Positions 16,507 through 24,966 of a DNA stretch of 64,000 bases are shown piece after piece (the first letter of the stretch is position 1; each line of letters starts with the position of its first letter). Under the pieces are notes generated by a model. The model was not told where the DNA came from, did no database searches, and was given only the letters and a program-made list of their open reading frames with translations. Origin of the DNA: Bradyrhizobium sp. WSM1417 (GTDB taxonomy: Bacteria; Pseudomonadota; Alphaproteobacteria; Rhizobiales; Xanthobacteraceae); contig NZ_KI911783.1 of the NCBI RefSeq assembly GCF_000515415.1, positions 6,063,831-6,127,830 of the forward strand, given 5' to 3'. The translations under genes were made by a program, and so were the position numbers.

Positions 16507-17040
16507 ATGCGCCGTTTGATGCTGCTGCGTCACGCCAAGACCGAGACCGACGCGCCGAGCGGCCGCGACCAGGACCGCCGGCTCGACGACCGCGGCCACA
16601 AGGATGCCGCCGAGATCGGCGACTGGATGGCCTCCCATCCCCCGTTTCCCGAGGCCGTACTGGTATCGCATGCCGTCCGGGCCCGGCAGACCTGGGACAT
16701 TGCCTGGGAGACCATGAAGGACCGCGTCGCCGCGCCGCAGGTGGAGGTCCTGCCGGAACTCTACGCCGCCGATCCCGCCCAGATCCTGGAATCCATTCGC
16801 ACTGCAACCATTCCGGCTGATCCAAGACAATTGCTGCTGGTCGGCCACAATCCGGGGATGCACGAGATCGCCCTGATGCTGACAGGCGGCGGCGATCCAG
16901 CCGCCGCCAAGGCGCTCACCGACAACCTGCCCACGTCGGGGCTTGCGATCTTCGATTTTGACGTCAAGGATTGGGGTGACGTGGCTTACCGCCGCGGCAA
17001 GCTGGTGCTGTTCGTCAGTCCAAAGCTGCTTCGAAGTTAA
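16507..17040 (+). CDS. sixA: SixA-type histidine phosphatase
   Basis: 177 residues. The catalytic RHAK motif is in MRRLMLLRHAKTETDAPSG (residues 8-11), with a second catalytic His in LLLVGHNPGMHEIA, as in the histidine phosphatase superfamily; size fits the SixA branch that dephosphorylates Hpt-domain phosphohistidine. No signal peptide is seen, so it should be cytoplasmic. An Hpt protein is encoded at 43088, but nothing here links the two. It is followed 70 bases later by a universal stress protein gene. Confidence 0.85.
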   Translation: MRRLMLLRHAKTETDAPSGRDQDRRLDDRGHKDAAEIGDWMASHPPFPEAVLVSHAVRARQTWDIAWETMKDRVAAPQVEVLPELYAADPAQILESIRTATIPADPRQLLLVGHNPGMHEIALMLTGGGDPAAAKALTDNLPTSGLAIFDFDVKDWGDVAYRRGKLVLFVSPKLLRS

Positions 17041-17110
17041 GGCTGCTTCGATCGGGTTGATCGCGCGACGTGCCAGCAAGACGTCCTGACTGGAAGATTT
17101 GGAGGCGCAG

Positions 17111-17536
17111 ATGTTCAAGTCCATCCTCGTGCCCATCGACCTCGCCGACACCGACCTGGCCAAGCCGGCGATCGCGACCGCGGCAACGCTGTCGGAGACC
17201 TGGAGCGGCGTGGTGCGCCTGCTCAACGTGCTGCCGATGACGCCGGTGATGCTGGCCGAATACGTGCCGGCCGATTTTGACGAACAGCAGCGCCAGACCT
17301 CGGAAGAAGCCCTCGCCATCGTCGCACGCGAGTCCGGCATCGAGCCTTCCCGCATCTCCAGCGTGGTGCGCCAGGGCGGCATCTACCACGAGATCCTGGA
17401 GGAAGCCGTGCACATGAAGGCCGACCTGATCGTGATGACCTCGCACCGGCCGGCGATGCGCACCTATTTCCTGGGCTCCAATGCCGGGCATGTCGTGCGC
17501 TACGCAAAATGCTCGGTGCTGGTAGTGAGGCACTGA
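17111..17536 (+). CDS. Universal stress protein (UspA family)
   Basis: 141 residues with the single-domain Usp fold: MFKSILVPIDLAD at the start and the C-terminal AKCSVLVVRH strand. The usual G-x2-G-x9-G(S/T) ATP motif is degenerate: the first half reads SHRPAMR, while LGSNAGHVVRYA keeps the later Gly-Ser. ATP binding is therefore uncertain. ATG 17111 is chosen because GGAGG lies 5 bases upstream; the frame extends to 17099 without a ribosome site. Confidence 0.88.
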   Translation: MFKSILVPIDLADTDLAKPAIATAATLSETWSGVVRLLNVLPMTPVMLAEYVPADFDEQQRQTSEEALAIVARESGIEPSRISSVVRQGGIYHEILEEAVHMKADLIVMTSHRPAMRTYFLGSNAGHVVRYAKCSVLVVRH

Positions 17537-17552
17537 AGGTCGGAGCAATGTC

Positions 17553-18014
17553 GTGAGGCAATGGTGGCGGAGATGGACGTACGAGATCCCGCTCGCGATC
17601 GGCGGTGCTTTATGGGAGGTGCTGGTCGTGCAACTGGCCGCACTGCTGGACAGGCTGACGGTGCGGAAGGTGATCGCCTTCATCCCCGTCGTGATCCTCG
17701 TACTGGCTTACTACCACAGGATCCCAATCCCGCCGGAATTGATGCTCGTCGGCGACTTCCTCGCCTATATCGACATCTTTTCGGTGCTGATCCTGCTCGG
17801 CGTGCTTAGCCGCGTCACGACGATGCTGTTCGTCGTTAAACAGGCCGCCGCGCGTATCGCCAGGTTCGCAGGCAATTTCGCTGCACATTTGCCGCGCCGG
17901 GATGTCCGGCATCGGCGCCAACGCGGCGCAGCGACACCACCTCGCCGCAAGCCCGAGCACTCCGAAGACGATCGAGCTCTCGGCGGTGTTTGGGGCCAGG
18001 CGGCCTTCGCCTGA
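17553..18014 (+). CDS. Small membrane protein of unknown function
   Basis: 153 residues from GTG 17553, with GGAG 7 bases upstream. Two hydrophobic segments are seen: VRKVIAFIPVVILVLAYYH (about 38-56) and FLAYIDIFSVLILLGVLSRV (about 70-89). The last 45 residues are rich in Arg/His/Pro and may be cytoplasmic or the product of sequence drift. It follows the stress-protein gene by 16 bases, so it may share its transcript. No function is recognised. Confidence 0.55.
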   Translation: MRQWWRRWTYEIPLAIGGALWEVLVVQLAALLDRLTVRKVIAFIPVVILVLAYYHRIPIPPELMLVGDFLAYIDIFSVLILLGVLSRVTTMLFVVKQAAARIARFAGNFAAHLPRRDVRHRRQRGAATPPRRKPEHSEDDRALGGVWGQAAFA

Positions 18015-18029
18015 GCCATATACAAGCTC

Positions 18030-18107
18030 GTAGCCCGGGTGAGCGAAGCGAGACCCGGGACAGCTCGTGTCACGATTCCCGGATATCGCTTCGCTCATCC
18101 GGGCTAC
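18030..18107. repeat. Inverted repeat, GTAGCCCGG family
   Basis: Starts GTAGCCCGGGTGAGCGAAGCG and ends with the reverse complement CGCTTCGCTCATCCGGGCTAC. It is an imperfect palindrome of 78 bases just after the small membrane protein gene. Confidence 0.8.
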
Positions 18108-18119
18108 CATTGCATTGCC

Positions 18120-18660
18120 CGTCGGGCAAAACAGCCAAGCTGTCGGTCAACCCGCACCGCCAAAAATATTCCACTTTACCGAAATTCGGAAATCACGTAT
18201 GTGTCACCGCAACCCGGCCCAAGGAAGAGGGGCGTATCGCGATCGTCACGAACGCGGGCCGGACAGCGGCGGACGCTGGGCCACACCGGCGCGAATGGCT
18301 TCGCAGGGCGGGCAACCGTGAGCGAAAGCGTCGCGCACACGACCGGTGTGATCCGCGTACGGCAAAACCGTGTCGTCCTGACGCCCGGGGTCTGTGCGTC
18401 AAGTCTTGTGGTGATGTAGCGGCCCGACCGGGCACGCAGCATCAGCGATCCATGAGGCGACGGGGGCAATAGTGCATCGCTCCCCGGGGAGAGCACGGCA
18501 TAAGCCGTAAAACCGCTGCGCAGGGAAGGCCGGACGTTTTGGCTTCACCTGTATGCCGCTGTGCAGATTTTCCTACTGCAACCTCGCACAGTGGACCGCG
18601 GGTGCCAGCCGGCGCCCGGTCTTCCCTGCGCCCTCTTTCAACTGAGGGCAAGGCGATGAA
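18120..18660. repeat. Dispersed Bradyrhizobium-type structured element
   Basis: Contains long-range complementary arms GCGCAGGGAAG (18518-18528) and CTTCCCTGCGC (18621-18631). I recall closely similar blocks, with the translated fragment RDDRDTPL, recurring in Bradyrhizobium genomes and annotated as many short hypothetical proteins. Function unknown; it may be a non-coding element. Limits are approximate. Confidence 0.5.
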
Positions 18661-18751
18661 GCAAAGCTCGGGCGAAACAAGCCGCGAGGATGCGAAGCTG
18701 TATCTACGATGAAGCGCGAGCTAAAGGAGCGACAGTGCTACCCACAAACGC

Positions 18752-18832
18752 CGTCATTGCGAGCGCAGCGAAGCAATCCAGAGTCTTTCCGCGGTGGGAT
18801 TCTGGGATTGCTTCGCTGCGCTCGCAATGACG
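18752..18832. repeat. Palindromic repeat, CGTCATTGCGAG family
   Basis: The arms CGTCATTGCGAGCGCAGCG and CGCTGCGCTCGCAATGACG flank a short centre. Other copies are at 30681-30760 and 49659-49745. Confidence 0.88.
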
Positions 18833-18906
18833 ATGTCGAAGCAGGTGTGCTTGAAAACTCAGTCTGGTGCCCCGGACGCATCGCGTCCGAGACAAGAGCG
18901 AAGCGC

Positions 18907-19143
18907 TTACAGATACCGCGTCAGCTCTGCTTTGGCCTGACCGTAGACCGCGTCCTCGATCTGGCTGCGCGTGATCCCGATGTCGCGCAAGGCGCGGTCA
19001 TCGAGGTCGTTCAGCGTCTTGACGGCGGAGCGGCGCTCCAGGGCGTCGAACAGCGCATAGGCGCCGTGGGCCAGCTTGCGGAAAAATCCGTCCGACGAGG
19101 ATGAGCGTAAACTCCGCCCGGCGGTCTGCGAGATCGTGGTCAT
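18907..19143 (-). CDS. DUF1127 small protein
   Basis: 78 residues from ATG 19143, with AAGGA close upstream. The C-terminal motif LNDLDDRALRDIGITRSQIEDAV is the DUF1127 signature (L-x-D-x-x-D-x-x-L-x-D-I-G-x-x-R). Arg-rich DUF1127 proteins in other alphaproteobacteria affect phosphate, carbon and RNA metabolism; the role here is not known. The open frame reaches back to 19218, but that part is Arg/Cys-rich and unlikely. It is divergent from a MocR-type regulator gene. Confidence 0.85.
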   Translation of the reverse strand: MTTISQTAGRSLRSSSSDGFFRKLAHGAYALFDALERRSAVKTLNDLDDRALRDIGITRSQIEDAVYGQAKAELTRYL

Positions 19144-19276
19144 TGTCCTTCTCCGGCCTGTTGTCCACGCGGCGAAGCGGATGCCGTTGGCGCAAGCGCC
19201 CGAGCGCCTGCACCTCATTTGCCTCGGATTGCTCTCGCTCTCCTCGGCTCAATCGTGAAGCTTGATGGAACTTAAA

Positions 19277-19324
19277 TGCTCCACTACACTACTCGGAGCA
19301 AGTGAAACATTGCTCTCGGTGCAA
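19277..19324. promoter_or_regulatory. Inverted repeats in DUF1127/MocR divergent region
   Basis: TGCTCC (19277-19282) pairs with GGAGCA (19295-19300), and TTGC (19310-19313) with GCAA (19321-19324), ending 2 bases before the MocR ATG. The position suits an operator for autoregulation. No ribosome site is visible before that ATG, so a leaderless message is possible. Confidence 0.4.
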
Positions 19325-19326
19325 TA

Positions 19327-20670
19327 ATGTCCAAGTTCGAATACGTGAAGCTTGCCGATGCCATTGCTCTCGATATCTCTAACGGCACGTTAAGGCCGGG
19401 CGACCGGCTGCCGCCGCAGCGCAATTTTGCCTATGACCGTGGCATTGCGGTCTCGACCGCGAGCCGGGTTTATACGGAGTTGCTCCGCCGCGGCCTCGTC
19501 GTCGGCGAAGTCGGCCGCGGCACCTTCATCTCCGGCGCCATCAGGCGCGAGGTCGAGGCGCTGAGCGAGCCGCGCGACGCGCGGATCGATTTCGAGGTCA
19601 ATTATCCGCTGCTGCCGCAGCAATGGGCGATGATCGCCAAGAGCCTTGCGGGCCTCGAGCGCGTCGACGCGCTCGAATCCGCACTGCGCGTCTCCACCAG
19701 CACGGGCACCAAGAGCGCGCGTAATGCAGCCGCCGCCTATCTCGCGCGCAAGGATTTCGCGCCGCAGGCCGAGCAGATCGTCTTCACCGCCAACGGCAAG
19801 CAGTCGCTCGCGGCCGCCCTCGCAGCCCTCGTTCCCACCGGCGGCCGCTGCGGCGTCGAGGCGCTGACCTATCCTTACGTCAAGAGCATCGCCGCGCGGC
19901 TCGGCGTGACGCTGGTCCCGATACCGATCGACGAATTTGGCGCGCGCCCCGACGCCGTCCAGAAGGCGCATCGCGAGGCGCATCTGTCGGCGCTGTATCT
20001 CCAGCCCATCATCCAGAACCCGCTCGGCGTCACTATGAACGCGACACGGCGCGCGGACATCATGCGCGTCGCCGAGAAGCTCGATCTCACCATCATCGAG
20101 GATGCCGTCTACGGCTTCCTGGCCGACGACACGCCGCTGGCCGCGCTCGACCCCGACCGCTGCATCGTGATCGACAGCCTGTCCAAGAAGGTCGCGCCGG
20201 GCCTTGCGCTCGGCATCCTAGTCGCGCCGCCGCGATTGCGTGAGAGCGTGATGAGCGCGGTCCGCACCGGCGGCTGGATCGCGTCCGGCCATGCGCTGGC
20301 GTCCGGGCAGCGGCTGATGGCAGACGGCACCGTCGCCGAGCTGACGCGGCTGAAACGCGTCGACGCCGCGCGCCGCCAGCAGGCCGCGGCAAGGCTGCTC
20401 GCCGGCTACCAGCTCTCCGCCGATCCACGCTCCTATCACCTCTGGCTCACGCTGCCGGCACACTGGCGCTCGCAGACCTTCGTCGCCGCAGCAGCACGGC
20501 GCGGCATCGCGCTGACACCGTCCTCGACCTTCGCGATCGCCCATGGCCACGCACCGAACGCAGTGCGGCTCGCGCTCGCCCCGCCCTCGTTCGAGCAGCT
20601 CGATTCCGGCCTGCGCACGATCGCGTCGCTGCTCGGCACCAAGGAAGAGGATTTCGACTCGACGGAGTAG
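19327..20670 (+). CDS. MocR/PdxR-family transcriptional regulator
   Basis: 447 residues. Residues 1-75 form a GntR winged helix (YVKLADAIALDISNGTLRPG, RLPPQRNFAYDRGIAVSTASRVYTELLRRG, GRGTFISG). Residues about 100-440 form an aminotransferase-like fold: IEDAVYGFLADD and VIDSLSKKVAPGLALGILVAP, with the PLP-binding Lys in SLSKK. MocR proteins sense PLP or an amine/amino acid and regulate adjacent genes. The divergent DUF1127 gene is the natural first candidate target. The effector is unknown. Confidence 0.88.
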   Translation: MSKFEYVKLADAIALDISNGTLRPGDRLPPQRNFAYDRGIAVSTASRVYTELLRRGLVVGEVGRGTFISGAIRREVEALSEPRDARIDFEVNYPLLPQQWAMIAKSLAGLERVDALESALRVSTSTGTKSARNAAAAYLARKDFAPQAEQIVFTANGKQSLAAALAALVPTGGRCGVEALTYPYVKSIAARLGVTLVPIPIDEFGARPDAVQKAHREAHLSALYLQPIIQNPLGVTMNATRRADIMRVAEKLDLTIIEDAVYGFLADDTPLAALDPDRCIVIDSLSKKVAPGLALGILVAPPRLRESVMSAVRTGGWIASGHALASGQRLMADGTVAELTRLKRVDAARRQQAAARLLAGYQLSADPRSYHLWLTLPAHWRSQTFVAAAARRGIALTPSSTFAIAHGHAPNAVRLALAPPSFEQLDSGLRTIASLLGTKEEDFDSTE

Positions 20671-20688
20671 CTCACGCTTGCCCCAAGC

Positions 20689-21306
20689 TCAGGCCTCCGG
20701 CCATTCCGCGATGAAGCCCCTCGCCTTGTAAGGCTCGATCTTGTCCCATTCGTGCAGCATGCGGCGGCGAAATTCGGGATCGGTGTGCCAGAGCGTCCGC
20801 GGCGTCACAAAGCTGTCGACCGTGAGCAGCATTTTCTCGACCTCCGGCCAATGCCGGTGCAGCGTCATCGGATAACGCCGCGCGGTCCAGGTGTTGCCGA
20901 GGCAAATCACGCTGCGGACATTGTGCAGCCCGAGCGCGGCGTCAATGATCGGCAGCGAGAGGATCACGTTCTCGCCGGTGTTTTGGGCACGATGTTCCTC
21001 GAGAATTCGATCAGCCGGAATACCCGTCGCGACCATCGCCGCCTTGATGATCGTGCACTCGGATTGCTCCGAGCCCGCCGTCAGACCGCCGCTGACAATC
21101 GACCAGCGGAACAAGCCCTCGCGCCACAGCCGCGCCGCAGTATCGGCGCGCAAGCCGACGTCCTCGCGGGTGCCGAATATGAACAGCAGGTCGGCCGGCC
21201 GCAGCGGCGTGTCGGTCAGATGCGTACGGTTGATCTCGGCGATCTCATCTGCCGAAGGCCTCCGCGTGCTGCGATCCATGGCTGACATGGCCGCAAGATG
21301 CGACAC
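20689..21306 (-). CDS. YdcF family protein (DUF218)
   Basis: Up to 205 residues. The DUF218 fold is shown by ADLLFIFGTREDVGLRADTAARLW, WSIVSGGLTAGSEQSECTII, ILEEHRAQNTGENVILSLPI and SVICLGNTWTARRYPMTL. The Glu-x-x-(S/A)-x-(N)T-x-EN segment is the family hallmark (ElyC/SanA/YdcF). No membrane anchor is present, so it is more like cytoplasmic YdcF, whose function is unsettled. The start could be GTG 21306 or ATG 21288 or 21279; no ribosome site decides. It converges on the MocR gene with an 18-base gap. Confidence 0.8.
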   Translation of the reverse strand: MSHLAAMSAMDRSTRRPSADEIAEINRTHLTDTPLRPADLLFIFGTREDVGLRADTAARLWREGLFRWSIVSGGLTAGSEQSECTIIKAAMVATGIPADRILEEHRAQNTGENVILSLPIIDAALGLHNVRSVICLGNTWTARRYPMTLHRHWPEVEKMLLTVDSFVTPRTLWHTDPEFRRRMLHEWDKIEPYKARGFIAEWPEA

Positions 21307-21350
21307 CGACGCAGGGGCGCGAAGTCACATTTGGTTGCGGCCCATTGCAG

Positions 21351-21944
21351 CTAGGGCAGCAAGGCGCTCGGCACGCGATCGAAGCTGTAGCTCCGCGGCT
21401 GGTTACGCCGCACGAAGCTGCCGATCTGCCAGGCGAACAGCGCTGCAAAACCGATGATGAACAGCGCGCCGGCGAATTCGCCGATCGCAAGCGCCCGGAC
21501 CAGGAGCCCCGTCATCGCCACCGCAAGCACCGCAAGAAAAGCCAGCATCGTCGCGTAGGTCCTGCGGCCAAGGCCCGCGGTCAACTCGGCGCGGCTGCCG
21601 GCCTGCGCCATGCGCGCGTGCAACGCGACGATGAAATTGCGAAAACCATTGTCCTGCGGCGCCATCAGGGCCGCGGTCTGCCAGCTCGTCGAGAGGATCG
21701 CAATGCGGCCGCCACTGGCATGGCTGACATCGGCGCGAAAGCGGTGCTGCTGCATCGACACGGGGCGGAACGACAGCCGGATTGCACTGATCTCGTCATA
21801 ACGCCACACCGAGCTACGGCCGGCGATGTGCCAGGACAGCCCCTGCTCCGTCAGCTCGAAGCGATGCGCCGAGCCGATCAGCGACGCCTTGTAGGCATAG
21901 CTCGCGCCCGCAGCCGCCTCAGCTCCCAAATCCTGCATCGTCAC
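21351..21944 (-). CDS. Membrane protein of unknown function
   Basis: 197 residues. The first 130 or so look like a soluble PH-like beta domain (FELTEQGLSWHIAGRSSVWRY, ISAIRLSFRPVSMQQHRFRA), then two transmembrane segments (TYATMLAFLAVLAVAMTGLLV and GALFIIGFAALFAWQIGSFV) and a short tail. The start is GTG 21944, with ATG two codons in. It is divergent from the next small membrane protein gene. No named family is recognised. Confidence 0.65.
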   Translation of the reverse strand: MTMQDLGAEAAAGASYAYKASLIGSAHRFELTEQGLSWHIAGRSSVWRYDEISAIRLSFRPVSMQQHRFRADVSHASGGRIAILSTSWQTAALMAPQDNGFRNFIVALHARMAQAGSRAELTAGLGRRTYATMLAFLAVLAVAMTGLLVRALAIGEFAGALFIIGFAALFAWQIGSFVRRNQPRSYSFDRVPSALLP

Positions 21945-22017
21945 AATCGATCCAATCCGGGCGATCCAGTCTGCGATCCGCTTGCGTGAGCGCCCTGCCC
22001 CATCCTACAAGCGGGAC

Positions 22018-22452
22018 ATGGCTGAGACGATTTTTTTTCCGCGCCGCCTGATACTCGGCGCCGCCGTGATCTCCGGCGTGCTGCTCGCTCTCGCGGTGCA
22101 CATGCTGGGCGCGCGCTACGGGCTCGACCTCGGCGGCCTCTGGCACTCGGACACCCACGAGTTCATACCGGCGGGCGCGGCGATCGCCTGGTGGCTGATC
22201 GCCTCCGTCGGCTTCTCCGGCGGCTATTTCACGGCGACCTTGATGCAGAGCGCCGTCTCGGGCCAGATCCCGCCGCGGATGCGGCAATTCCTGATCGCAG
22301 TCGGCGTGCTGCTGCTTGCGGGCGCGGGCCAGGTGGCCTCGGCGCCGAGCCCGGTGCCGACGGTCTCGGGCGTGCTGGCGGGGATTGCCGCGCTGGGCCT
22401 CGGTGCCGTGATGGCGTTCTGCGGCGCGCATTTCGCACTGCGCCGCGGCTGA
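22018..22452 (+). CDS. Small multi-pass membrane protein, unknown function
   Basis: 144 residues from ATG 22018 with GCGGGAC just upstream; the frame opens at TTG 21982 but that part overlaps no signal. Three or four hydrophobic helices are seen: LILGAAVISGVLLALAVHML, AAIAWWLIASVGFSGGYFTA, FLIAVGVLLLAGAGQVA and GVLAGIAALGLGAVMAFCGA. It converges on the MHYT gene with a 2-base gap. No function is recognised. Confidence 0.65.
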   Translation: MAETIFFPRRLILGAAVISGVLLALAVHMLGARYGLDLGGLWHSDTHEFIPAGAAIAWWLIASVGFSGGYFTATLMQSAVSGQIPPRMRQFLIAVGVLLLAGAGQVASAPSPVPTVSGVLAGIAALGLGAVMAFCGAHFALRRG

Positions 22453-22454
22453 CC

Positions 22455-24854
22455 TCAGGCGGTCGCGCGCAACGGCGGCCGGTCCAGCATGATCGCGACA
22501 TCGGAAGCGGGCCGCGGCTTGCTGAACAGATAGCCCTGCGCCTGGGTGCAGCCTTCGCGCCGGAGCAGCTCGAGTTGCCCGTCGTTCTCAACCCCCTCTG
22601 CCGTGGTGACGATGCCGAGGCTGCGGCCGAGGCCAGTCACGGCACGGATGATGGCCATGGAATCCTCGCGCGTCGCGAGTTCCGACACGAAGGAGCGGTC
22701 GATCTTGATCTTGTCGAACGGGAAGCTGCGCAGATAACTCAGGGACGAATAGCCGGTGCCGAAATCGTCGAGCGAGATGCGCACGCCCATTGCGCGCAGC
22801 TCGTGCAGGGTGGTCAGCGTCGCCTCGCTGTTCTGCAGCAGCACGGATTCGGTGATTTCGAGTTCGAGGCGGCGCGCGTCGAAGCCCGACAACGTCAACG
22901 CCTCGGTCACGGATGCGATCAGATTTGGGTTCCTGAACTGCACGGGCGACAGGTTGACCGCGACGTCGACATCGTCAGGCCAGGTGGCGGCGTCGGTGCA
23001 GGCGGAGCGTAGCACGAAATCGCCGAGATGGATGATGAGCCCGGTCTCCTCGGCCAATGGAATGAAGCTGAGGGGCGCGATCAGGCCGCGCTGCGGATGA
23101 TTCCAGCGCAGCAGCGCCTCGAACGCGACGACGCGACCGCTGGCGACGTCGCGGATCGGCTGGTAGTACGGCTGGAACTCGTCACGTTGCAGCGCCGCGC
23201 GCATATCCATCTCCAGCAGACGCCGTGCTTGTGCGCGCGCATCCATGCCGGTCTCGAAGAACCGATAGGTGCCGCGGCCGTCAGCCTTGGCGCGATACAG
23301 CGCGAGGTCGGCGTTCTTCAACAGCTCGTCGGGATTGTCGCCGTCCTGCGGGGATAGCGAGATGCCGATCGAGACACCGATGATGATCTGATGGTCGTCG
23401 ATCTCGTAAGGCGCCGAGATCACCTCGACCAGGCGGCCGGCAAGGGACCTTGCCGCGGTTTCCTCCGAACGTCCGATCTGGACCACGGCGAACTCGTCGC
23501 CACCGAGCCGCGCCACGGTGTCGCTCTCGCCGACAGTGGCCTTCAGCCTGCGCCCGACCTCCTTGAGCAGCGCGTCGCCGATGGGGTGGCCGAGCGAGTC
23601 GTTGATGTCCTTGAAGTGATCGAGATCGAGACAAAGCACCGCGAGTTGGTCGCCCGATGTGGTCCGTCGCAGTCCCTGCACGAGCTGCTCGTGGAACAGC
23701 ACACGGTTCGGCAGGCTGGTGAGCGCGTCATGGCGGGCCATGTGCGAGATCTTGGCCTGGGCCTCCAGCCATTCGGTAATATCCTCGAAGGTCGCGACCC
23801 AGCCGCCACCCTGCATCGGCTGGTTGACGACCCGGATGGAGCGGCCGAACCTGGTCACGATGTCGGTCGTGGTGCGGCTCTCGCGCGCGTCGGCGACGAG
23901 GCGCGCGAAGAATTCGCCGGCATCGCCCTGCCACTGGCCCTTCGCCTGCTCCTCCCGCAGCACGTCGACCAGCAGTCGGCCGGTGAGCAGGATGTCGGTG
24001 CGGCCAAGCATCGCAGCATAACGCTCGTTGAACAGGATGATCTTGCCGTCCGCATCAAACATGCACAGTCCCTGCGACATGTTCTCGAGCGCGGTATCCA
24101 GCACGACCTGCTGGCGGCCCAATTCGCCCTTGGCGCGGCGGTCGAGCAGTGCGGCCACCAGCGCAATCGCGATGATCGCGACCGCGGCACCCGCGGTGAA
24201 GAAGGACAACGAGGCCGGCGGGATCGATAACCCGCTGGTCGCGAGCGTCGGATCCGGCGTCAGAACGACGGCGCCCATTGCGGTAAAATGATGTGCGACG
24301 ATGGCGACCGTCAGCAGTGTGCTCGCGGTCAGCGCATGGAAGAGGTCGTCGCGCCGCGCAGCGACGAACAGCGCGAGCGCCGCGAAAACAATTCCGAACA
24401 GCACCGAAGCGGCAACCGTGCTCCCGATCCAGTCGACCCGTGCCGGCATCTCCAGCGCCGCCATTCCGGTATAATGCATCGTCGCGACCGCGGCGCCGAC
24501 GATGGCACCGCCGAGCACGATCCACGGCGCGCGCGCGGAGGATGCCGCCAGACTCAGCCCCACGAAGGTTAAGGAGATCGCGAAGATCAGCGAAAGGATC
24601 GTCACCGGGATGTTGTAGGCGCCGGCACCGCCCGGCCCGTAGGCGAGCATCGCAATGAAATGCGTCGCCCAGATGCCGCAGCCGCTGACGGCGGCATCCA
24701 GGGCGATCCAGACCAGGCGCCCGGAGCCGTGCGTCGCGCGCGCCCGGTGAAACAGGCTGATCGCCGCCGCGCTTGCGAGCAGGCACACCGCGCCGCCAAG
24801 CGCGACGAGCCGCCAGTCGTGCTCCTCGGTGAGACAGTAGAGAACTTGATGCAT
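22455..24854 (-). CDS. MHYT-PAS-GGDEF-EAL cyclic-di-GMP protein
   Basis: 799 residues. The N-terminal membrane MHYT sensor spans about 1-220, with repeated motifs HFIAMLAY, MHYTGMAAL and HFTAMGAV that in this family are proposed to bind a metal or gas. A PAS-like segment follows (ENMSQGLCMFDADGKIILFN), then GGDEF (RLGGDEFAVV, about 440-460) and EAL (AFEALLRWNHPQRG, DDFGTGYSSLSYL, KIDRSFV). Both catalytic motifs look intact. The inhibitory RxxD site before GGDEF reads GESD, so product inhibition is probably lost. Ribosome site AGGGG precedes ATG. Likely links an environmental signal to c-di-GMP and motility or biofilm. Confidence 0.93.
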   Translation of the reverse strand: MHQVLYCLTEEHDWRLVALGGAVCLLASAAAISLFHRARATHGSGRLVWIALDAAVSGCGIWATHFIAMLAYGPGGAGAYNIPVTILSLIFAISLTFVGLSLAASSARAPWIVLGGAIVGAAVATMHYTGMAALEMPARVDWIGSTVAASVLFGIVFAALALFVAARRDDLFHALTASTLLTVAIVAHHFTAMGAVVLTPDPTLATSGLSIPPASLSFFTAGAAVAIIAIALVAALLDRRAKGELGRQQVVLDTALENMSQGLCMFDADGKIILFNERYAAMLGRTDILLTGRLLVDVLREEQAKGQWQGDAGEFFARLVADARESRTTTDIVTRFGRSIRVVNQPMQGGGWVATFEDITEWLEAQAKISHMARHDALTSLPNRVLFHEQLVQGLRRTTSGDQLAVLCLDLDHFKDINDSLGHPIGDALLKEVGRRLKATVGESDTVARLGGDEFAVVQIGRSEETAARSLAGRLVEVISAPYEIDDHQIIIGVSIGISLSPQDGDNPDELLKNADLALYRAKADGRGTYRFFETGMDARAQARRLLEMDMRAALQRDEFQPYYQPIRDVASGRVVAFEALLRWNHPQRGLIAPLSFIPLAEETGLIIHLGDFVLRSACTDAATWPDDVDVAVNLSPVQFRNPNLIASVTEALTLSGFDARRLELEITESVLLQNSEATLTTLHELRAMGVRISLDDFGTGYSSLSYLRSFPFDKIKIDRSFVSELATREDSMAIIRAVTGLGRSLGIVTTAEGVENDGQLELLRREGCTQAQGYLFSKPRPASDVAIMLDRPPLRATA

Positions 24855-24966
24855 TGCGGGCCCCTATCGACCCACACTTGAACCGACAGAGATGGACAGT
24901 CGGTAACCGGCTACGTGCCTGTTTCGGGGATGGTGAACGGAAGCTGTGTGCATTCGCTCGGATTGT

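Larger units (their letters stand above)
18015..18906. other. Gene-poor repeat block
   Basis: These 890 bases contain no credible gene. They hold an imperfect inverted repeat (18030-18107), a longer dispersed element (18120-18660) and another palindromic repeat (18752-18832). Open frames here on both strands are Arg-rich and do not resemble known proteins. Confidence 0.7.

Noticed and set aside
18039-18651. Several short Arg-rich open frames in the repeat block
   Set aside because: They lie in dispersed repeats, overlap each other on both strands and have no ribosome sites.
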